A stretch of 9,457 nucleotides of DNA from DATDPY01 sp964395765 (GTDB lineage: Bacteria; Bacteroidota; Bacteroidia; Cytophagales; Cyclobacteriaceae). The stretch covers positions 1-9,457 of the forward strand of contig CAYNCU010000166.1 of assembly GCA_964395765.1 (NCBI GenBank), read 5' to 3'. Positions within the stretch are counted from its first letter, which is position 1, and the number at the start of each line of letters is the position of its first letter. The position numbers and the translations under genes were made by a program. A model generated the notes under the pieces. That model worked only from the letters and a program-made list of their open reading frames with translations. It was not told the origin of the DNA and did not search any database. Of this stretch, positions 1-6,015 are shown one piece after another.

Positions 1-343
1 TAACCGGAAGTACCTGGCCGCTGGTGTGTTCAAGATTGACCATAAAAAACCCCATAATGATCAAAGCCAGCGCCCTCCGTCCTATATGGAACATGATTTT
101 AAGATTGGTTTCGGATTTTTTTCTTCTGGCTTCTATGGCGAAAGGAATGGATAAGCCCACGATAAAAAGAAAGGCCGGAAAAATAACATCAGAAAATCCC
201 AGGAAGTCTTCGGAAGCCTTGGCGTGTTCCAGCCATCGCGGAACTCCGTGCAAGGTCCATAAATCATTGACAAAGATCATCAGGAACATGGTGAGTGCCC
301 TGAAAATATCGATGGAATCAATCCTGGTTTTATTCAGTTCCAT
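1..343 (-). CDS. DUF5009/HGSNAT-like membrane acyltransferase, N-terminal part (runs off the left edge)
   Basis: This is the first 114 codons of a membrane protein, starting at the ATG at 343-341. It opens with a short cytoplasmic-looking stretch, MELNKTRIDSIDIFRAL. Hydrophobic segments follow at about residues 14-28, 51-70 and 91-103, and a basic loop (EARRKK) lies between the second and third. The patterns R-x-DSIDIFRALTM, FVNDLW and FPAFLFIVG are typical of the DUF5009 family, which is related to heparan-alpha-glucosaminide N-acetyltransferase (HGSNAT). In that enzyme a His in the loop after the first membrane segment carries acetyl across the membrane. His32 or His40 here sits in the comparable loop, but that correspondence is inference. 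The start codon lies only 17 bases past the end of the GH20 remnant and on the same strand as the upstream operon, so it may be co-transcribed with it. No strong Shine-Dalgarno is present. The family call is fairly sure; the substrate is unknown. Confidence 0.75.
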   Translation of the reverse strand, partial: MELNKTRIDSIDIFRALTMFLMIFVNDLWTLHGVPRWLEHAKASEDFLGFSDVIFPAFLFIVGLSIPFAIEARRKKSETNLKIMFHIGRRALALIIMGFFMVNLEHTSGQVLPV

Positions 344-360
344 TTTTCAGATGATTAATT

Positions 361-690
361 TTATTTCGACAATTCGTCCATAAGGGCAAAAATCACTTTA
401 TGAACGTCCGGGTTCAATGGACAATAACTTTTGCAATAAAGCTTATCAGGGTTCGGCCAGACATATTTTTCAGACATTTTCACACATGTGGTATCATCAA
501 ACCGCGGAAATTGTTCGAGTAATTTATCAGGCTTCGAGGCCCGGGACTGGTGCCCGAGTAAATTGATAAGTGGAATTAAATTTATATGGTTTTCCTGCGC
601 CACTTTAACTATTCTTTTTATATCCTTTTTGGTAAGTACGACGCTATCCCGAAGAATGTAATATAGGTATAAATTAATTACCGGGCAATT
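361..690 (-). pseudogene. Remnant of a GH20-like glycosidase (beta-hexosaminidase family fragment)
   Basis: This is an open stretch of about 109 codons with no ATG start; the first plausible initiator is the GTG at 603-601. Family-like sequence begins upstream of that GTG, around base 669, with LTKKDIKRIVKVA, so translation from the GTG would miss part of the domain. The recognisable core is INLIPLINLLGHQS, then a KYVWPNPDKLYCKSYCPL stretch, then HKVIFALMDEL. This resembles the middle of the (beta/alpha)8 barrel in GH20-like proteins of Bacteroidota. It stops at a TAA (363-361) just before the region expected to carry the catalytic Asp-Glu pair, and the N-terminal part is missing because the deoR-like gene abuts it. 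At about 100 residues, against several hundred for a working enzyme, this is best read as a decayed, doubly truncated gene. A small real protein from the GTG cannot be excluded. Confidence 0.6.
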
Positions 691-1424
691 TCAACTTTCA
701 TTCCGTTCCGGGTTAAAAATTTAACATATTTATCCGGAATGCCGGGGTCTGTGATCAGATGTGATATTTCGCCGGGAAGCCCAATAGTCGCCAGCTCTTT
801 TTTTCCGAATTTCGTAGAATCGGTAACAATAAAAGTTTTAGGGCATTTTTGAATAATGTAAGCAGATATTTCAGCCCGCAGCATATCTCTTGAGGTAAAA
901 CCGGCCGATTCTTCAAATCCGTCAATCCCGATAAACGCCTTTGAAAAATTCAGGCTGTCAATACCCGTTTTGGTAAGCATACCGACCATGCTTTCACTTT
1001 CATGCTGGTAAATTCCCCCCAGCAAAATAATATTGGCGTTCTTTTCGAATCGGAATTGCCGGGCAATAAATATATTGGGGGTAAGGATGGTTACTTTCTT
1101 TGTATTAACAACTTCGGCAGCCAGTAATGCATTGACGGAACCGGATTCAATAAGGATCGTTTCACCTTCCCCGATAAATTCAAGTGCTTTCCTGGCAATT
1201 TTTATTTTTGTATTATAATTGATTCCAAGCCTTACCGCCAGGTCGTCAGGGCTATTTAATATCGCCGCGCCATGAATGCGTTTTAAAATGCCCTTGTTTT
1301 CAAGAATAGTCAGGTCCTGTCGAATCGTTACCTGGGAAACATTCAGCAATGTTGATAATTCCTTAACTGTCCTCTGTTCGTCACGGTTGAGTATTTCAAG
1401 TATCCTGTTTTGACGTTCATTCAT
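678..1424 (-). CDS. DeoR/GlpR-family transcriptional regulator
   Basis: This 248-residue protein has the full DeoR-family layout. An N-terminal winged helix-turn-helix lies at about residues 3-57, with the recognition helix near SQVTIRQDLTIL (30-41) and the wing at KGILKRIHGAA. The C-terminal DeoRC sensor domain lies at about residues 73-233. Sensor hallmarks are ESGSVNALL (93-101, the phosphate-binding turn, usually D-S-G-[ST]), LLGGIYQHESESMVG (134-148), IGIDGF (165-170) and TDSTKFG (201-207). DeoRC domains are related to sugar-phosphate isomerases and usually bind phosphorylated sugars as inducers. The gene begins 2 bases after the kinase stop and lacks a clear Shine-Dalgarno, so translational coupling is likely. 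It most probably represses its own operon from the CTTTC/GAAAG sites upstream of the activase. The effector might be the hexitol phosphate made by the kinase or the deoxy-sugar phosphate made by the radical enzyme; both are inference. Confidence 0.93.
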   Translation of the reverse strand: MNERQNRILEILNRDEQRTVKELSTLLNVSQVTIRQDLTILENKGILKRIHGAAILNSPDDLAVRLGINYNTKIKIARKALEFIGEGETILIESGSVNALLAAEVVNTKKVTILTPNIFIARQFRFEKNANIILLGGIYQHESESMVGMLTKTGIDSLNFSKAFIGIDGFEESAGFTSRDMLRAEISAYIIQKCPKTFIVTDSTKFGKKELATIGLPGEISHLITDPGIPDKYVKFLTRNGMKVEIAR

Positions 1425-1426
1425 AT

Positions 1427-2386
1427 TTATTCATTTATTAATGAGGCCGCTCCAACTAATCCTGCGTCGCAACCGATCTGTGATTCCACAATACGCACAG
1501 GGTCAAACAACATATCTCTGGCCAGCTCATAGAAATTATTTTTGATTCCTGAAATATAGATATCGCCCCAGCTCAATAAACCTCCCCCAAGTACTATCAA
1601 CGGGGGGTTAAATGTCTGGAAAAGATTATAAATGGCAATACCGGCATAATCGGCGCATTCTTTAACAACTTCAAGGGACAAAGGATCCTGTTTTTCAAGG
1701 CCCCTGCGAATGAAGTGACCATCGATTTGTCTGAAATTAAAATGATCATCAATATCGAAAATTGTCTTCACGCCATTTTCATATTTTTCCCTGAATATTC
1801 CCGGCAAAGCAAGGCCACAGGCGCAAGTCATCAGGCATCCGTAATTCCCACAGGTACACCTTCTTTTACTGGCTGCATTGACTATGGTATGTCCTATTTC
1901 GCCTGCGGTTCCCGTGAGGCCTCTGAAAACTTTCCGGTTGATAATAATTCCTGCCCCGATCCCTGTGCTGATTGTCATGAAGATCATAGTCGAATAACCT
2001 TTTCCTGATCCGTAAAGAAATTCACCGAAAGCCTGGGCATTGGCATCATTATCGACTACCACCGGGATTTTAAAATGTTTCTGTAATTCATGACGGAAAG
2101 GATAATTTTTAAATCCCATCAGGTTTGAACTTGTAATGGTAATTCCGTCGTTAAACCGGATATGGCCGGGGAAACCTATCCCTATGCCGGGTAATTGTTC
2201 TTCTTCAATATTGTTTTGCTTCAGTAATTTTTTTACCAGCAAAACGATTTCTTCAATAACCATTTCTTCCGGCTTTAAAGTATGGTCTTTTACAAGTATT
2301 TTATCCAGGACTTCTCCTTTTTCATTAATAAGTCCTACTGATAATTTAGTTCCCCCAAGATCTACACCGCAAAAAATATTATTCAT
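1427..2386 (-). CDS. ROK-family sugar kinase, possibly a 1,5-anhydrohexitol 6-kinase
   Basis: This 319-residue protein is of normal ROK length. The phosphate-binding motif is DLGGTK (9-14). The catalytic-base motif is VVDNDANA (110-117), with Asp114 as the expected base. The second nucleotide-binding motif is STGIGAG (140-146). The sugar-binding GEIGH is at 162-166, and the zinc motif uses His166 with Cys177, Cys179 and Cys184 (CTCGNYGC). The last motif normally reads GCxE and its Glu helps hold the sugar; here it reads GCLM, with Met186. In E. coli glucokinase the aligned Glu187 contacts glucose O1, so this kinase may favour a sugar lacking a C1 hydroxyl. The start lies 1 base beyond the stop of the glycyl radical enzyme, implying coupled translation and a shared pathway. 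I infer ATP-dependent phosphorylation of the free hexitol to give the radical enzyme its phosphorylated substrate. An ordinary glucokinase or another hexose kinase remains possible. Confidence 0.85.
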   Translation of the reverse strand: MNNIFCGVDLGGTKLSVGLINEKGEVLDKILVKDHTLKPEEMVIEEIVLLVKKLLKQNNIEEEQLPGIGIGFPGHIRFNDGITITSSNLMGFKNYPFRHELQKHFKIPVVVDNDANAQAFGEFLYGSGKGYSTMIFMTISTGIGAGIIINRKVFRGLTGTAGEIGHTIVNAASKRRCTCGNYGCLMTCACGLALPGIFREKYENGVKTIFDIDDHFNFRQIDGHFIRRGLEKQDPLSLEVVKECADYAGIAIYNLFQTFNPPLIVLGGGLLSWGDIYISGIKNNFYELARDMLFDPVRIVESQIGCDAGLVGAASLINE

Positions 2387-2387
2387 C

Positions 2388-4802
2388 TCAGTTTAAAGAA
2401 TGCTCTGTGCGGGCAATAATATCATCCTGCATTTCAGGTGCCAGGGTAGTAAAAAATGCCGAATAACCGGCTACCCTGACCACAAGATCACGGTAGTTTT
2501 CGGGATGTAATTTTGCGTCCATTAAAATTTCCCTTGACACGATATTATATTGCACATGCCAGCCCTTGAGCGTCGTAAAAAATGTCCTTATAATGGAAAT
2601 CAGTTTATTTTTATCCGATAAATTATGAATGGTCCCCGGAGTCAGTTTCTGATTCAGCAATACGCCTCCCGTAATATGAGAAACCGGAAGTTTGGAAACT
2701 GATTTAAAAACAGCGGTCGGGCCGAGATGATCTGTTCCCGAAGTGGGTGAACTTCCTTCCGCCACCGGGGTAAAAGCCATCCTTCCGTCAGGAGTAGCCG
2801 GCACAACGGAACCCGAAGGCACGTTAGCGGAAATACTCGACGTACCGGCATAATACCGGCAACCTATGGGCCCCCTGCCCCAACGCGTAGTATGATGTTT
2901 TTCAATTTCATTGATATAATCCATATAGGCTTCCTTTAACAGCAAGTCAACATAATCATTGTCATTACCGTATTTAGGAGCGTAATTCAATAAAAGATTC
3001 CTGATTTTTTCACCTTCCTGGCCTTCAAAATTGTTTTCCAGATTTTTCAATAATGCTTCTGCCGTTATCCTTTGTTCCTCAAAAACCAACTTTTTAACAG
3101 CTGCCAGGGAATTACCCAGGTTAGCAATCCCAACCTGTAAGCCGGATATAAAATCATATTTCGATCCTCCTTCCTTAATCGTTTTCCCCCGCCGGATACA
3201 GTCGTTTACGAATGCCGAGCAAAGAATATCCGGGGTCAACTCTTCCAGGGCCAGGTCAACAGCCTTATCGATTTCAACCGTTGCTCTGGTATATTCAACC
3301 ACCTGGTATTTCCAGGCTTTCATTAATTCGTCGAAATTATCAAAATCAGCTAGGTGACCATTTCCTTTATAAAAGGTCTTACCTGACATTGTATCCTTAC
3401 CGTTATGAAGAGAAGCCAGGAAAACCCGCATCAGGTTCAGAAAGCTCATCCCGGTACACCGGTATCCCCATTTGCCGGGAACCGAAATTTCAATACATCC
3501 GATCGCAGAATAGTTGTAGGCGTCCTCCGTATCAACACCTAACTCAATCAGAGAAGGGATAACTATTTCATCATTATTGAATGCCGGCATGCCGAATCCT
3601 TTTTCAATAACCTCCACGCATTTTAACAGGAATTCATCACTCATTCCGGAATGGTATCTTACCGATAAATTCGGTTGGGTGAGCTTCATCCGCCCCACTG
3701 AATCCAGGATTAGGTAACTCAGGGAATTTACGGCGTCTTTACCGGCAGTCGTTTGACCGCCAATCGTTACGTTTTGATATAAGGGGCCTCCGGCTGAAAA
3801 ACGTGTATGAGACCAGGGGCGGATTTTGTTTATGGATAATAACTTGATCCAGCAATTTTCAAGCAATTCAAGCGCAAAATCTTCATCCAATTTTCCGGTC
3901 AAAATATCTTTCTTAAAGAAAGGATAAAGATATTGATCCATTCGTCCCAGGGACATGGAATGCCCGTTGCTTTCAATTTGAAGAACCAGCTGAACAAAAT
4001 AGACCAATTGTAGCGCCTCGTAAAAAGAGTGAGGCGGATCGTGAGCGATTTTCCTGCAATTATGTCCAATAATTTTCAATTCATTTTTTCGCCGGTAATC
4101 TTTTTCTCTACCGGACTGATTGTCCGCCAGCCAGGCATATCTTTCAATAAATTTTTCTAAAGCGTGAATTGCAATACCCAATGCCTGGTAAAACAAAAGT
4201 TTATTTTTCCTGTCAGGGTCATTTTTACTAAGCCTTTCAAGATTATTTCTTATTTCATCGAGATAACCGTCCAGGCCGGTGTTAAGAATTTTTTCAAAGT
4301 CAACGGCAATATGGGCATCGCCCGAAGTCAGGTTCCCTTCGGCACGGATAATCCCGGCTTCATGGATCTCCCGGGCCTTTTCCGGCATATTGGCATATCC
4401 CTTTTCAATCAAAGTTTTTCCCTTCCACCAGGAACAAATTTCATTAAGTTCTTTTTTCTGGTTCTCATTTATATAAAAGGCATCACCGGGTCGTTTGTCA
4501 AATTCATCAAGTTCCTGAAGGATCCAGTCCACTGCATATTCGGGAAATATGGGTGCCGCCCGGAGGGAAGAGGACTGATTTCCAACTATCAGTTCACCAT
4601 CGTCGATATAGATCGTCATTTTTTCAAGCGTGGCCTCCAGGGCAAGTGCGCGCCTGATAATGACAGGCACGGATTCATTTTCACGATAAATTCGTGTAAA
4701 GATTTTAGCCCGTTCGGTACAAACAGATGAACGTGTACCTATTACGTGTTCTTTTAATTTTCTTATTCTTTCAGATATTCCAACCGTATTTTCAGCAATC
4801 AT
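2388..4802 (-). CDS. ybiW: YbiW-type glycyl radical enzyme, probable 1,5-anhydroglucitol-6-phosphate lyase
   Basis: This 804-residue protein is a complete glycyl radical enzyme: a PFL-like domain (about 10-670) and a C-terminal glycyl radical domain. The radical site is Gly779 in RDLVVRVAGYSAFF. The thiyl-radical Cys436 lies in AIGCIE, with Glu438 in the C-x-E pattern shared by C-O and C-N lyases and absent from true pyruvate formate-lyase. Matches to remembered E. coli YbiW run end to end: CTERA (28-32), RAAPIFPEY (81-89), IESNGHS (276-282), MPAFNNDEIVIP (405-416), GKWGYRCTGMSF (443-454), GIANLGNSLAAVKKLVFE and GGVLLNQKL. YbiW is about 810 residues long. It was reported to open 1,5-anhydroglucitol 6-phosphate to 1-deoxy-fructose 6-phosphate under anaerobic conditions. 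Compared with glycerol dehydratase, His164 and Ser282 are kept but the Asp at Cys+14 is Thr450, arguing against a small-diol dehydratase. It is likely cytoplasmic. The start is fixed by a strong Shine-Dalgarno. The family is near certain; the exact epimer is inferred. Confidence 0.93.
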   Translation of the reverse strand: MIAENTVGISERIRKLKEHVIGTRSSVCTERAKIFTRIYRENESVPVIIRRALALEATLEKMTIYIDDGELIVGNQSSSLRAAPIFPEYAVDWILQELDEFDKRPGDAFYINENQKKELNEICSWWKGKTLIEKGYANMPEKAREIHEAGIIRAEGNLTSGDAHIAVDFEKILNTGLDGYLDEIRNNLERLSKNDPDRKNKLLFYQALGIAIHALEKFIERYAWLADNQSGREKDYRRKNELKIIGHNCRKIAHDPPHSFYEALQLVYFVQLVLQIESNGHSMSLGRMDQYLYPFFKKDILTGKLDEDFALELLENCWIKLLSINKIRPWSHTRFSAGGPLYQNVTIGGQTTAGKDAVNSLSYLILDSVGRMKLTQPNLSVRYHSGMSDEFLLKCVEVIEKGFGMPAFNNDEIVIPSLIELGVDTEDAYNYSAIGCIEISVPGKWGYRCTGMSFLNLMRVFLASLHNGKDTMSGKTFYKGNGHLADFDNFDELMKAWKYQVVEYTRATVEIDKAVDLALEELTPDILCSAFVNDCIRRGKTIKEGGSKYDFISGLQVGIANLGNSLAAVKKLVFEEQRITAEALLKNLENNFEGQEGEKIRNLLLNYAPKYGNDNDYVDLLLKEAYMDYINEIEKHHTTRWGRGPIGCRYYAGTSSISANVPSGSVVPATPDGRMAFTPVAEGSSPTSGTDHLGPTAVFKSVSKLPVSHITGGVLLNQKLTPGTIHNLSDKNKLISIIRTFFTTLKGWHVQYNIVSREILMDAKLHPENYRDLVVRVAGYSAFFTTLAPEMQDDIIARTEHSLN

Positions 4803-4806
4803 AGTA

Positions 4807-5709
4807 TTACCCTCCTATATTGACATTGAATCCATTTTCTATCGCATACCGGCAATAAGGTTCGAGATCCTCACGGTTGATCATCCGGGTATCCCCGTAT
4901 TCATATTGCCTGTTCAGTAATTCATATTTTCTTTTACCCAATAAATGATAGGGTATAAAATTGATCTCATTTATTTTTTCAAGGGAAGAAATAAAATTGA
5001 TAATGGATTTCATTTCGACCTCTGTAAAATTGAATCCGGGAATTACCGGAAGTCTTGCCACTACCCTGGCGCCGCTTTGGATAAGTTTAAAAAGGTTCTG
5101 ATTTACAAGTTTTAAATTGCCACCCGTGAAGGTCCTGAATTTTGCCGGGTCTGTATGCTTTATATCCACAAGAAATGTATCAAATAGATGAAGATGGCCG
5201 GAAATTTTTTCCCATGGAACATGCAGGCACGTCTCAACAGCCAGGTTTATCTTCATCTTCTTTATTTCCCCGGCAAGCTTAAACAGGAAATCATCCTGGG
5301 AAAAAGGTTCTCCTCCCGTAAATGTTACTCCACCTTCGTCATTACTATAAAAAGGAAGGTCCTTCTTTATTTCATCCAGTATCAGATCAATATCCATTCC
5401 CTCCCCGGTCACTGTTAATGCCATAGCCGGGCAAAGGGAACGATAGTCATCCATATTTCGAATTGCCTTCCGTTCGATCCGAATACCTTCTTCATTGAAG
5501 GATATAGCCTTATTCTGATTATTCACACATTGGCGCAAATTTTTGCAGCGTCTTTTATCATAAACCAATTCAGGAGAAGAAGACTGGCTTTCCGGGTTCG
5601 AACACCATTTACATTTCAACGGGCACCCCTTAAAAAATAAATTGGTTCTTACTCCCGATCCATCGTGTGTCGAAAACCGCTGAATATTAAAAAGTACCAG
5701 GGATTCCAT
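4807..5709 (-). CDS. ybiY: YbiY-type glycyl radical enzyme activase (radical SAM)
   Basis: This 300-residue radical SAM enzyme should use S-adenosylmethionine and a [4Fe-4S] cluster to install the glycyl radical on Gly779 of the enzyme encoded 4 bases downstream. The SAM cluster motif is C29-x3-C33-x2-C36 in GCPLKCKWCSNPE. The SAM-binding GGE is at 132-134 (FTGGEPF), and a later conserved stretch is AVETCLHVPWEKI. The N-terminus FNIQRFSTHDGSGVRT is typical of activases. The HDG start, the ETCLHVPW segment and the overall length match remembered E. coli YbiY. The ferredoxin-like insert (about residues 46-100) carries only three cysteines (Cys55, Cys61, Cys93), whereas larger activases have eight for two extra clusters. 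It is the first gene of the operon, starting at the ATG at 5709-5707 with only an AT-rich, weak ribosome site. Its partner should be the adjacent radical enzyme. Confidence 0.93.
   Translation of the reverse strand: MESLVLFNIQRFSTHDGSGVRTNLFFKGCPLKCKWCSNPESQSSSPELVYDKRRCKNLRQCVNNQNKAISFNEEGIRIERKAIRNMDDYRSLCPAMALTVTGEGMDIDLILDEIKKDLPFYSNDEGGVTFTGGEPFSQDDFLFKLAGEIKKMKINLAVETCLHVPWEKISGHLHLFDTFLVDIKHTDPAKFRTFTGGNLKLVNQNLFKLIQSGARVVARLPVIPGFNFTEVEMKSIINFISSLEKINEINFIPYHLLGKRKYELLNRQYEYGDTRMINREDLEPYCRYAIENGFNVNIGG
4810..4816 (-). promoter_or_regulatory. Strong Shine-Dalgarno for the glycyl radical enzyme
   Basis: On the minus strand the bases read AGGAGGG, 7 bases before the ATG at 4802. This is a near-perfect anti-16S match and lies inside the last two Gly codons and stop region of the activase gene. 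The other starts in the window lack anything comparable. It fixes the start of the radical enzyme and should let it be made in excess over its catalytic activase. Confidence 0.8.
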
Positions 5710-5726
5710 AAGAGTTTAAAAAATGG

Positions 5727-5768
5727 TTACTTTCTTATGAAAGCATTTAATATTACAAATGAAAGTAA
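5727..5768. promoter_or_regulatory. Candidate operator for the DeoR-family regulator
   Basis: Three half-sites cluster 18 to 60 bases upstream of the activase start. CTTTC (5730-5734) and GAAAG (5739-5743) form a small palindrome with a 4-base centre. A further GAAAG lies at 5761-5765. The outer arms extend to a perfect 8-base inverted repeat, TTACTTTC (5727-5734) with GAAAGTAA (5761-5768). The two ATGAAAG copies are 22 bases apart, about two helical turns, as expected for dimers binding one DNA face. DeoR-family operators often contain TTTC/GAAA half-sites. Binding by the regulator of this operon is inference. Confidence 0.4.
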
Positions 5769-5930
5769 TATTTAAACAATTAAAAAGAGTTTTTTGAGAT
5801 TTATTTGTTCTTAATTCTGTTTTCATGGGCAATCATAATATCCGGGCTGCGATTGGGTATGGGTTGCTGTTATCTTGATTTTAAACTCTTTATGATTCAA
5901 ATGTCAATGGAAGAATTGTTCCGTCAATAT

Positions 5931-5938
5931 TAAATTTG
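5931..5938 (+). promoter_or_regulatory. Possible Bacteroidota -7 promoter element for the secreted protein gene
   Basis: TAAATTTG fits the TAnnTTTG consensus used by the Bacteroidota housekeeping sigma factor. It would place transcription start near 5945 and leave a 5' leader of about 70 bases. No clear TTTG is found at the usual upstream distance for the -33 element, so the assignment is tentative. Confidence 0.35.
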
Positions 5939-6015
5939 ATTTGAATAATCCCTCATTTCGACCTTTATTAACAATAAGGTGTTTAAATTAATGTTTACCT
6001 GACAGGACTGGCATT

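Larger units (their letters stand above)
5710..6015. other. Divergent intergenic region between the activase and the secreted protein gene
   Basis: This 306-base AT-rich stretch carries the promoters of two divergent units and has no convincing gene. Near the activase side (5727-5768) are repeated CTTTC/GAAAG half-sites. A perfect 12-base inverted repeat joins AAGAGTTTAAAA (5710-5721) with TTTTAAACTCTT (5879-5890). A TAnnTTTG element (5931-5938) points rightward. A 13-codon frame (5892-5933) exists but has no further support. On the minus strand I could not find a good TAnnTTTG for the activase; the nearest sequence, TACTTTCA, is a poor match. Confidence 0.7.

Noticed and set aside
24..383. 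119-codon plus-strand frame over the DUF5009 gene and the GH20 remnant
   Set aside because: The opposite strand encodes clear membrane segments and family motifs; the plus-strand product has no such features.
4164..4730. 188-codon plus-strand open frame antisense to the glycyl radical enzyme
   Set aside because: It lies entirely within a gene with end-to-end family matches, has no recognisable domain and looks like a reading-frame shadow.
2388..4802. Pyruvate formate-lyase as the function of the glycyl radical enzyme
   Set aside because: True PFL has two adjacent active-site cysteines; here there is a single Cys followed by I-E, and the surrounding motifs match YbiW instead.
5892..5933. 13-codon plus-strand frame in the divergent intergenic region as a leader peptide
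   Set aside because: It has no Shine-Dalgarno and no attenuator-like codon run, and the best promoter element for the downstream gene overlaps its end, so it would not be in that transcript.
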